Positions 28,701 through 34,151 of a DNA stretch of 34,151 nucleotides are shown here, in pieces. Each line of letters starts with the position of its first letter. The first letter of the stretch is position 1. The position numbers were made by a program, and so were the translations under genes. The notes below the pieces were generated by a model. The model was not told where the DNA came from. It did not search any database and saw only the letters and a list, made by a program, of their open reading frames with translations. This DNA is from Candidatus Goldiibacteriota bacterium (GTDB lineage Bacteria; Oederibacteriota; JAAXVQ01): contig JAGVPM010000047.1 of the NCBI GenBank assembly GCA_020052235.1, positions 1 to 34,151 of the forward strand, given 5' to 3'.

Positions 28701-29887
28701 TGGGCGTATACGACAACCGCGGTGCGGAACGTGAATTGTACCCCGTGCCGTATGGAACTGTATTAAAAGTGAAAGACGGCTCGCCGGTTAAAAAAGGCGA
28801 GGTAGTGGCTTTGTGGGATTTGTACAACGTTCCGATCTTTACGGAAGTCGCCGGCCGGGTCCACCTGGAAGATATTATTGACGGTGTGACCATGAAGGAA
28901 CAGACCGATGAATCAACTGGGTTGATCGGGCGTGTGATCATCGAACACCGCGAAGAGAATTTGCATCCGCAGATTGTTATTCGCGACAAGGAAGAACACG
29001 TTTTAGCCACCTATGCCATCCCCACGGGCGCTTATTTCACCGTGGAAGACAACATGGACGTGAAAGCCGGAGATATTATCTCCAAGATACCGCGTGAAAT
29101 ATCCAAGACCCGCGACATCACCGGCGGCCTGCCGCGCGTGGCGGAATTGTTCGAAGCGCGCAAACCCAAGAGTGCGGCTGCGATTTCTGAAATCGACGGT
29201 ACCGTGCATTTTGAGGGCATGGTGCGCGGTATGCGGAAAGTGATCGTGCGCCACGAAACAGGCACTGAGAAGGAATACTTAATTCCGGGCGGTAAGCATT
29301 TGAATGTCCGCGACGGTGACCGCGTGCAAGCCGGCGAACCGTTGACTGACGGCCCGATCAATCCGCACGATATTCTTGAGATCAAGGGTGAGAATGAAGT
29401 TCAGGAATACCTGGTAAACAAAGTTCAGGAAGTTTACCGTCTGCAGGGTGTTACCATCAACGACAAGCACATTGAAGTTATTGTGCGCCAGTTGTTGCGC
29501 AAGGTTGTGATTGAAGACGCCGGCGACACGGAGTTCCTGGTCGGCACGCAAGTGGACCGCTTTGCATTCCGCGATGAAAATGAGCGGGCCATCAAGATGG
29601 GCGGCAAGCCGGCAACGGCGCGTCCGATTCTGTTGGGTATTACCAAGGCCAGCTTGGGCACGGACAGCTTCATCTCGGCGGCATCCTTCCAGGAAACAAC
29701 CAGGGTGCTGACAGAAGCGGCCGTAGCGGGAAAAGTGGATGATCTGCGCGGCTTGAAAGAGAACGTAATTATGGGACATTTGATTTCAGCCGGCACGGGT
29801 ATGCCTCACTTGGTCAAGATCCGCAAGGATTCTGTCAAGAAGGAAGAGGTGGCGTTGGCGGCTGAACAAATAGAAGTAAAAAATTAA
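25766..29887 (+). CDS. rpoC: DNA-directed RNA polymerase subunit beta'
   Basis: Beta' subunit of RNA polymerase, 1,373 residues, full length. The N-terminal zinc ribbon has C86, C88, C101 and C104. The catalytic magnesium loop NADFDGD is at residues 473-479. The second zinc site is seen as the Cys of SEEDCG followed by [12 protein letters not shown]. The trigger-loop and bridge-helix region ([19 protein letters not shown], then [26 protein letters not shown]) is intact. The start overlaps the rpoB stop as ATGA, so translation is coupled. AAGGAGG at 25755-25761 is 4 bases before this ATG and 10 before an in-frame ATG at 25772, and either could be used. No terminator separates it from the next promoter. 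Confidence 0.98.
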   Translation: MRMDGGLTEKMTLLQREREKEREYHESRVAGMFDAIRISLASPEVIRNWSKGEVKKPETINYRTFKPEREGLFDERIFGPTKDWECACGKYKRIRYKGVVCDRCGVEITQAKVRRERLGHIELVSPVTHIWYFKGVPSRIAYLLNVGTRILEKIIYYENYIVTDPGDTPLAKKQILTEEDYRGFREQYGNAFTAKMGAESIRDLLRELNLEEMSEKLHKDMETASVQKRKEIVKRLKVVEAFRKSGNKPEWMVLEVVPVLPPELRPLVPLDGGRFATSDLNDLYRRVINRNNRLKKLIDLKAPDVIVRNEKRMLQEAVDALFDNGRRGHAVKGPGNRPLKSLSDMLKGKQGRFRQNLLGKRVDYSGRSVIVVGPELKLWQCGLPKKMALELFKPFIIKKLEDRGYVHTIKSAKKMVEKVKPEVWDILEEVLEDHPILLNRAPTLHRQGIQAFLPVLVEGKALRIHPLVCAAFNADFDGDQMAVHIPLSSEAQLEARVLMMSTANIISTASGKPIISPSQDIVLGNYYLTKERASEGKERHVFSSPQEVMIALDANEISYHALVKVRMHGKLVETTPGRACFNEQVLPEKMRYVNKVLNKKELTNLVARCHKELGTYETVLMLDRMKEVGFFFATKAGFTVAINDMRIPENKWVMIEAAKKEVTAIEKQYQQGVITDGERYNKVIDIWTHTTDSIAEFMMDDLSQDREGFNPIFMMADSGARGSKMQIRQLAGMRGLMAKPQQKITGATGEIIEQPIIANFREGLTVLEYFISTHGARKGLADTALKTADAGYLTRRLVDVAQEVIISEEDCGTLNGISIGAIREGSEVIEPLKERILGRVALDNVVDLLTDEVLVRSGQMINEEIAEKIENAVVEKIRIRSVLTCESRRGVCAQCYGRNLSTGRKVDIGEAVGIIAAQSIGEPGTQLTLRTFHIGGTASRVLEVSKIEIKNDGIARYQNLRSIQNSSGDWIVLNRNAELGVYDNRGAERELYPVPYGTVLKVKDGSPVKKGEVVALWDLYNVPIFTEVAGRVHLEDIIDGVTMKEQTDESTGLIGRVIIEHREENLHPQIVIRDKEEHVLATYAIPTGAYFTVEDNMDVKAGDIISKIPREISKTRDITGGLPRVAELFEARKPKSAAAISEIDGTVHFEGMVRGMRKVIVRHETGTEKEYLIPGGKHLNVRDGDRVQAGEPLTDGPINPHDILEIKGENEVQEYLVNKVQEVYRLQGVTINDKHIEVIVRQLLRKVVIEDAGDTEFLVGTQVDRFAFRDENERAIKMGGKPATARPILLGITKASLGTDSFISAASFQETTRVLTEAAVAGKVDDLRGLKENVIMGHLISAGTGMPHLVKIRKDSVKKEEVALAAEQIEVKN

Positions 29888-29897
29888 TAAAAAAATA

Positions 29898-29926
29898 TTG
29901 ACATAGGAAAGATGTTTTTATATAAT
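29898..29926 (+). promoter_or_regulatory. Perfect-consensus sigma70 promoter
   Basis: TTGACA (29898-29903), exactly 17 bases, TATAAT (29921-29926): both hexamers match the consensus at all twelve positions with the ideal spacing. Transcription should start at about 29932-29934. It begins 11 bases after the rpoC stop and drives the structured RNA and, if termination is bypassed, rpsL. Confidence 0.9.
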
Positions 29927-29931
29927 TTCGA

Positions 29932-30190
29932 CTCCTTTCACGGCAAGCCATTGTGCATGTGACCATGGCAAGACGCGAAAGGAAAGTACGTCCGGTTGTA
30001 CCAGGGAGCTCACGGCTTTAGGCCACGGCGATTATCCGTGCAGCTGTGAGGAGAAGAAACCACGCTTCGCAGAAGTACATTGGAGCGCAGGTCTTCCTGC
30101 AGTACATTTTTGTGTAGGCATTTGGTTCTAGTGATCCGCGAGGATCATTTTACCATTCACAAAAAAGACGGATGTTATCCGTCTTTTTTG
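29932..30190 (+). ncRNA. Unidentified structured RNA, or attenuated leader of rpsL
   Basis: This transcript of about 255 nt is bounded by a consensus promoter and an intrinsic terminator. Hairpins seen: 29934-29939 with 29977-29982 (CCTTTC/GAAAGG), enclosing 29947-29951 with 29965-29969 (GCCAT/ATGGC); 30009-30017 with 30042-30050 (9 bp, one G-U), enclosing 30024-30028 with 30036-30040 (CACGG/CCGTG); 30087-30091 with 30096-30100 (GCAGG/CCTGC); and 30132-30137 with 30142-30147, capped by a GCGA tetraloop. I looked for marks of SRP RNA, tmRNA, RNase P RNA and several riboswitches (c-di-GMP, TPP, SAM, FMN, cobalamin) and found none. The region has no convincing coding frame. Inference: a free regulatory RNA, or a riboswitch-like leader controlling the str operon 59 bases downstream. 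Confidence 0.6.
30161..30189 (+). terminator. Intrinsic terminator ending the structured RNA, upstream of rpsL
   Basis: Perfect 13-bp arms (30161-30173 and 30177-30189) enclose a 3-base loop (GTT). The 3' arm ends in six T, followed by G and four more T. It ends 59 bases before the rpsL ATG, and no good promoter is evident in between, so rpsL transcription from 29898 would have to pass it. That is the layout of an attenuator. Confidence 0.9.
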
Positions 30191-30203
30191 TTTTGTAAAG
30201 GCA

Positions 30204-30223
30204 GTAGAGAAAATCATCTCTAC
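30204..30223. repeat. Small hairpin before the rpsL ribosome site
   Basis: Perfect 7-bp arms GTAGAGA (30204-30210) and TCTCTAC (30217-30223) enclose a 6-base loop. It starts with GTAG and ends with CTAC like the other intergenic hairpins in this window but has a different core, so membership of that family is uncertain. It lies 12 bases before the rpsL Shine-Dalgarno site and could also affect translation. Confidence 0.5.
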
Positions 30224-30248
30224 GCAAATTTCACAGGGAGGCCAGTTC

Positions 30249-30623
30249 ATGCCGACCATTAGTCAATTGGTTCGTAAAGGCCGCGAAATGATGCGGAGCA
30301 AGACTTCGTCCCCGGCGCTGAAAGGTTGCCCTCAGCGCCGGGGTGTTTGTGTGCGCGTTTATACCGTCACGCCGAAAAAACCAAACTCCGCGTTGCGTAA
30401 GGTTGCGCGCGTGCGTTTGACCAACGGGATGGAAGTTACTTGCTACATTCCGGGTGAAGGGCATAACCTGCAGGAACACTCGATTGTTTTGATCCGTGGT
30501 GGCCGTGTCAAGGATCTTCCGGGCGTGCGCTACCACATTGTTCGCGGAACATTGGATACAGCCGGTGTTCAAAATCGTAAACAGAGCCGTTCGAAGTACG
30601 GCCTGAAGCGTCCCAAAAAGTAG
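30249..30623 (+). CDS. rpsL: 30S ribosomal protein S12
   Basis: The product has 124 residues, full length, and belongs to the decoding centre of the small ribosomal subunit. The signature [11 protein letters not shown] (residues 41-51) and [10 protein letters not shown] (69-78) are intact. K43, K88 and P91 at the streptomycin sites are wild-type, so no resistance is predicted. GGGAGG at 30236-30241 lies 7 bases before ATG. It opens the str operon rpsL-rpsG-fusA-tuf. The TAG stop overlaps the start of an intergenic hairpin repeat. Confidence 0.98.
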   Translation: MPTISQLVRKGREMMRSKTSSPALKGCPQRRGVCVRVYTVTPKKPNSALRKVARVRLTNGMEVTCYIPGEGHNLQEHSIVLIRGGRVKDLPGVRYHIVRGTLDTAGVQNRKQSRSKYGLKRPKK

Positions 30624-30645
30624 GGAAGGGTTTCAAACCCTTCCC
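30621..30645. repeat. Intergenic hairpin, copy 2 of the GTAGGG-type family, between rpsL and rpsG
   Basis: Perfect 11-bp arms (30623-30633 GGGAAGGGTTT and 30635-30645 AAACCCTTCCC) meet around one base; a real loop would open one or two pairs. The + strand reads GTAGGGAAGGGTTTCA, matching the minus strand of copy 3 (GTAGGGACGGGTTTCA) in 15 of 16 positions. The TAG is also the rpsL stop codon. Only three T follow, so termination would be weak. In E. coli the rpsL-rpsG gap holds the S7 repressor site; I see no clear likeness to it. Confidence 0.75.
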
Positions 30646-30669
30646 TTTGGATTCAGGAGGATGTAAAGC

Positions 30670-31140
30670 ATGCCTAGAAAAAAGATGAATTGCCTGCGCG
30701 AAGTTGGGCCGGATTACCGGTATCACAGTCCGTTGGTTTCGAAGTTTATTAATTCAATCATGGACCAGGGCAAGAAGAGCACGGCTGAACAAATAGTTTA
30801 TGGCGCCCTGGAAATTATCAAGAAAAAGAACGGCGATCCCACGTTGAACACCTTCAAGCAAGCGGTGGAAAACGTAAAGCCGTCCTTGGAAGTCAAGTCG
30901 CGCCGTGTTGGGGGAGCCAACTATCAGGTGCCGATTGAAGTCCGCCCTGAGCGTAAGTTGTCGCTGGCGTTCCGTTGGATTCGTGAAGCGGCCCGGGCAC
31001 GCAAGGGATTGAGCATGCAGGAACGCCTGGCGGCTGAGTTGCTCGAAGCTTCCGCCAACCAAGGCGCGGCCGTGAAAAAGCGTGAAGATACGCATAAAAT
31101 GGCCGAAGCCAATAAAGCATTTGCGCATTACAAGTTTTAA
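30670..31140 (+). CDS. rpsG: 30S ribosomal protein S7
   Basis: The product has 156 residues, full length. It is the primary 16S rRNA binder that organises the head of the small subunit and contacts mRNA and tRNA at the E site. Recognised by MPRKK at the start, [39 protein letters not shown] (residues about 69-91) and the C-terminal TH(K)[12 protein letters not shown] block. AGGAGG at 30655-30660 is 9 bases before ATG. It lies 46 bases after rpsL, and that gap is filled mostly by a hairpin repeat. Confidence 0.98.
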   Translation: MPRKKMNCLREVGPDYRYHSPLVSKFINSIMDQGKKSTAEQIVYGALEIIKKKNGDPTLNTFKQAVENVKPSLEVKSRRVGGANYQVPIEVRPERKLSLAFRWIREAARARKGLSMQERLAAELLEASANQGAAVKKREDTHKMAEANKAFAHYKF

Positions 31141-31145
31141 CCCCG

Positions 31146-31167
31146 GCAAGCCCGTATGGCGGGTTGC
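31146..31167 (+). other. Bulged hairpin between rpsG and fusA
   Basis: GCAA (31146-31149) and CCCG (31151-31154) pair with CGGG (31160-31163) and TTGC (31164-31167), with one bulged G at 31150 and a 5-base loop. No T run follows directly, so it is not a clear terminator. It lies 19 bases upstream of the fusA ribosome site and may only space or protect the mRNA. Confidence 0.5.
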
Positions 31168-31197
31168 TTAGAAATCTTTGTTTAAGAGGGTAAGAAG

Positions 31198-33282
31198 TTG
31201 TCACAGACATTGGATCTCAACAAATACCGGAACATCGGCATCATGGCGCACATTGATGCCGGAAAAACCACGTTGACCGAACGGGTTTTGTTTTATACGG
31301 GCAAACTGTATAAAATCGGTGAAGTGCATGATGGGACTGCTACCATGGACTGGATGGTCCAGGAGCAGGAACGCGGCATTACCATTACCTCGGCCGCGAC
31401 GACTTGTTTCTGGAAACATCAGCGTATCAATATTATTGATACGCCCGGTCACGTGGATTTCACGGTGGAAGTGGAACGTTCTTTGCGCGTGCTGGACGGC
31501 GCCGTGGCAGTGTTTGACGGTGTGGCCGGCGTGCAACCCCAGTCGGAGACTGTATGGCGCCAAGCGGATAAATATCATGTTCCGCGTTTGGCCTTTATCA
31601 ATAAGATGGACCGCGTGGGTGCTAATTTTATGCATGCGGTCGGCACGATCCGCGACCGTTTGGGCGCGCGCGCAGTTCCGATTCAATTACCGGTGGGCTC
31701 GGAATCCGGCTTTAAAGGCGTCGTGGATTTAATTGAAATGAAACAGTATGTCTGGAACACCGAAGGCATGGGTGATGACTATGATACTGTTGATATTGAT
31801 GAAGAATTATTTTTGACTGCCCGTTCCAAACGCGAAAAATTAATTGAAGCGTTGGCTGATTTTGATGACGCCATCATGGAGAAATTTATTGGCGGTAATA
31901 CGGATGTTTCAGCCATGGACATCAAAGTTGCGCTCCGCAAAGCTACGTTGACCGGTAAATTGGTGCCTGTGCTCTTGGGCACGGCTTTTAAAAATAAAGG
32001 CATTCAACCCTTGTTGGATGCCGTGACCTTGTACTTGCCCTCGCCGCTGGATAAACCGCCGATGGAAGGCGTTTTGCCGGATAGCGACACAAAAGAAGTT
32101 CGTCTGGCTGATGTGAAGGCACCTTTCTCGGCTTTGGCTTTTAAAATCATGAGCGACCCGCACGTTGGCCGTTTAACTTACTTCCGCATTTATTCGGGGT
32201 CTTTGTCCACTGGTTCCTATATTTATAATTCAACCCGCGGCAAACGTGAACGTCTGGGACGCTTGCTGGAAATGCACGCCAATAAACGTGAAGAAATTGA
32301 CAATGCTTCGGCCGGGGATATTGTGGCTGCGGTGGGCTTGAAATACACCTATACCGGAGATACGCTTTGCTCCGAAGAGCAACCAATTATTTTGGAATCC
32401 ATGACCTTCCCGGAACCGGTTATCTCGGTTGCCATTGAACCGAAGACCAAGGTGGATCAGGAAAAGATGGGCCAGGCGTTGCAACGCTTGTCTGAAGAAG
32501 ATCCCACGTTCCGCATCCGTACCGATGAGGAAACCGGCCAGACCTTGATTTGGGGCATGGGCGAGTTGCATTTGGAAATCATCGTGGACCGCATGATGCG
32601 TGAATTCAAAGTGGAAGCCAATGTCGGCAAGCCGCAGGTGGCTTACCGTGAAACCATCCGCAAAGCGGTTGAGCAAGAAGGCAAGTTTATCCGCCAAAGC
32701 GGCGGCCGCGGCCAGTATGGCCATGTTTGGATTAAGCTGGAACCGCAGGAACCCGGCAAAGGTTATGAATTTGAAAATAAAACTGTTGGTGGTTCCATTC
32801 CAAAAGAATATGTTGAACCCGTCAATAAGGGCATTCAAGAAGCCATGCAATCCGGTGTTTTGGCCGGGTATCCTGTGGTTGATTTTAAAGTTGTGCTGTT
32901 TGATGGTTCGTATCACGATGTCGATTCCTCGGAAATGGCCTTTAAAATTGCCGGTTCCATGGCATTTAAGGAAGGCTGCCATAAAGCGCAACCCGTGTTG
33001 CTGGAACCGGTTTTCTCCATTGAAGTGGTCACACCGGAAGATTATATGGGCGATGTGATGGGTAATTTGAATTCGCGCCGCGGACGCATTGAAGGCATGG
33101 AAAAACAAGGAAATACCCAAATGATTCATGGACATGTCCCTCTGGGTGAAATGTTTGGATATGCCACGGACCTGCGTTCCATGACTCAAGGCCGTGCAAC
33201 GTTTACAATGCAGTTTTCGCACTACGCTGAAGTACCCCGGAGCATTTCCGAGGCGGTTGTAGCTAAGGTGCAGGGTAAATAA
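31198..33282 (+). CDS. fusA: Elongation factor G
   Basis: The product has 694 residues, full length. This translational GTPase moves tRNA and mRNA through the ribosome and, with RRF, recycles it. GTPase motifs: AHIDAGKTT (residues 17-25), switch [19 protein letters not shown] and NKMD. Domain IV ([11 protein letters not shown]) and domain V ([20 protein letters not shown]) are intact. The start is TTG: an in-frame stop lies at 31183-31185, no ATG or GTG occurs before Met16 (which lies just before the P-loop), and GAGGG at 31186-31190 is 7 bases upstream of the TTG. It lies 57 bases after rpsG in the str operon. Confidence 0.97.
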   Translation: MSQTLDLNKYRNIGIMAHIDAGKTTLTERVLFYTGKLYKIGEVHDGTATMDWMVQEQERGITITSAATTCFWKHQRINIIDTPGHVDFTVEVERSLRVLDGAVAVFDGVAGVQPQSETVWRQADKYHVPRLAFINKMDRVGANFMHAVGTIRDRLGARAVPIQLPVGSESGFKGVVDLIEMKQYVWNTEGMGDDYDTVDIDEELFLTARSKREKLIEALADFDDAIMEKFIGGNTDVSAMDIKVALRKATLTGKLVPVLLGTAFKNKGIQPLLDAVTLYLPSPLDKPPMEGVLPDSDTKEVRLADVKAPFSALAFKIMSDPHVGRLTYFRIYSGSLSTGSYIYNSTRGKRERLGRLLEMHANKREEIDNASAGDIVAAVGLKYTYTGDTLCSEEQPIILESMTFPEPVISVAIEPKTKVDQEKMGQALQRLSEEDPTFRIRTDEETGQTLIWGMGELHLEIIVDRMMREFKVEANVGKPQVAYRETIRKAVEQEGKFIRQSGGRGQYGHVWIKLEPQEPGKGYEFENKTVGGSIPKEYVEPVNKGIQEAMQSGVLAGYPVVDFKVVLFDGSYHDVDSSEMAFKIAGSMAFKEGCHKAQPVLLEPVFSIEVVTPEDYMGDVMGNLNSRRGRIEGMEKQGNTQMIHGHVPLGEMFGYATDLRSMTQGRATFTMQFSHYAEVPRSISEAVVAKVQGK

Positions 33283-33286
33283 TTTT

Positions 33287-33315
33287 GTACGGGCGGGGAT
33301 GAAACCCGTCCCTAC
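33287..33315. repeat. Intergenic hairpin, copy 3 of the GTAGGG-type family, between fusA and tuf
   Basis: The imperfect stem is formed by 33291-33297 (GGGCGGG) and 33305-33311 (CCCGTCC) with one G-U wobble and a 7-base loop. On the minus strand it reads GTAGGGACGGGTTTCATCC. From CGGGCG to CCCTAC it has the same spacing as copy 1 (11 bases, then CG(C/T)CCCTAC). It sits just before the tuf ribosome site. Confidence 0.7.
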
Positions 33316-33341
33316 GGTAAACCTCATGGGAGGACGAACTA

Positions 33342-34151
33342 ATGGCGAAGCAGAAGTTTGAACGCAATAAGCCGCACGTAAACATCGGCACGATCGGCCA
33401 CGTTGACCACGGCAAGACCACGTTGACGGCGACGATCACGATGTATCTGTCGAGCAAGGGCATGGCGTCGGTGAAGAAATACGACGAAATCGACAATGCG
33501 CCGGAAGAAAAAGCACGCGGAATAACGATCAACACGGCACACGTTGAGTACGAGACCACGAAGCGCCACTATGCGCACGTGGACTGCCCCGGGCACGCGG
33601 ACTATATTAAGAACATGATCACTGGAGCCGCGCAGATGGACGGCGCGATCTTGTTGGTCTCGGCGACTGACGGCCCCATGCCGCAGACGCGCGAACACAT
33701 TTTGTTGGCCCGCCAGGTGGGTGTGCCGCAGATGGTTGTGTTCATGAACAAAGTGGACCAGGTAGATGATCCGGAATTGCTGGACCTGGTAGAAATGGAA
33801 ATTCGCGAGTTGCTGACGAAGTATGAATTTCAGGGAGACAAGACCCCGATCATTCGCGGCAGCGCTTTGAAAGCCATGGAAAAAGGTTTGACCGGCGTGT
33901 TCACGGGCCCGGAATGGGAACCGATCCAGAAGTTGATGGATGCGGTGGACGAATACATCCCGACCCCGACGCGCGACGTAGACAAACCGTTCTTGATGGC
34001 CGTAGAAGACGTATTTTCGATCACGGGCCGGGGAACAGTGGCCACGGGCCGTGTGGAACGCGGTAAGGTGAAAGTGGGAGACGAAGTTGAATTGGTCGGC
34101 ATCATGGACACGAAGAAGAGCGTGGTGACCGGGGTGGAAATGTTCCGCAAG
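33342..34151 (+). CDS. tuf: Elongation factor Tu (3' partial)
   Basis: The window holds the first 270 residues of about 400; the frame is still open at the right edge. EF-Tu carries aminoacyl-tRNA to the ribosome as a GTP complex. GTPase motifs: GHVDHGKTT (residues 19-27), switch I region [21 protein letters not shown] and GSALKA. The start of domain 2 ([18 protein letters not shown]) is present. GGGAGG at 33328-33333 is 8 bases before ATG. It follows fusA by 59 bases, with a hairpin repeat between them, and closes the visible str operon. Confidence 0.98.
   Translation, partial: MAKQKFERNKPHVNIGTIGHVDHGKTTLTATITMYLSSKGMASVKKYDEIDNAPEEKARGITINTAHVEYETTKRHYAHVDCPGHADYIKNMITGAAQMDGAILLVSATDGPMPQTREHILLARQVGVPQMVVFMNKVDQVDDPELLDLVEMEIRELLTKYEFQGDKTPIIRGSALKAMEKGLTGVFTGPEWEPIQKLMDAVDEYIPTPTRDVDKPFLMAVEDVFSITGRGTVATGRVERGKVKVGDEVELVGIMDTKKSVVTGVEMFRK

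Noticed and set aside
29932-30190. Known RNA identity: SRP RNA, tmRNA, RNase P RNA or 6S RNA
   Set aside because: The SRP tetraloop/GGAAG motif, the tmRNA tRNA-like ends and the RNase P core sequences are not present. AGGAAAGTACGTCCGG only superficially resembles the RNase P string AGGAAAGTCCGG, and its partners are missing. 6S RNA has little sequence signature and is not fully excluded, but the separate hairpins do not form its long rod.
30080-30262. 60-codon frame in the rpoC-rpsL gap
   Set aside because: It runs across the hairpins, the terminator and the rpsL start, has no ribosome site, and has no recognisable product.

Overview
The window is a bacterial chromosome segment with every recognisable gene on the + strand. 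The left half is one giant reading frame, open at the left edge: at least 5,818 codons encoding a low-complexity, repeat-rich, membrane-associated protein with a SecA/DEAD-like motor core near its C-terminal third. The right half holds the RNA polymerase genes rpoB-rpoC and the 'str' operon rpsL-rpsG-fusA-tuf; tuf is cut by the right edge. Between them is a short signalling and envelope block. The giant gene with a SecA-like segment and the SH3b/M48 lipoprotein pair resemble candidate-phylum genomes of the Omnitrophota/PVC type. That placement is an inference from gene style and needs an RpoB/RpoC tree.

Layout. 2-17458: giant protein, closed by a strong intrinsic terminator (17475-17512). 17586-19262: soluble PAS histidine kinase with a C-terminal receiver. 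19367-20471: remnant of a CHASE2-adenylate/guanylate cyclase, with a frame change in CHASE2 and a deletion that joins CHASE2 to the last part of the cyclase domain. 20482-20958: secreted SH3b-like protein. 20961-21827: M48 zinc metalloprotease lipoprotein. 21848-21877: probable rpoB promoter. 21960-29887: rpoB and rpoC, overlapping by 4 bp. 29888-30248: a 361-base gap with a perfect-consensus sigma70 promoter, a transcript of about 255 nt with several hairpins, and an intrinsic terminator. It is either an unidentified small RNA or an attenuated leader of rpsL. 30249-34151: rpsL, rpsG, fusA (TTG start), tuf (partial).

Working together. The right half is core transcription and translation machinery. 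The promoter-leader-terminator ahead of rpsL could couple str-operon expression to an unknown signal, because no second promoter is evident between that terminator and rpsL. The SH3b protein and the M48 protease probably act together in the envelope. The kinase has no target-gene partner in view. The giant protein is probably envelope-associated (several hydrophobic clusters, a 41-residue repeat array, long Gly/Asn/Thr linkers).

Most worth a second look: (1) the structured RNA/leader at 29898-30190; (2) the giant protein with its degenerate SecA-like motor; (3) a family of small GTAGGG-type intergenic hairpins that occurs at least three times in this window; (4) the decaying CHASE2 cyclase with a visible deletion junction.
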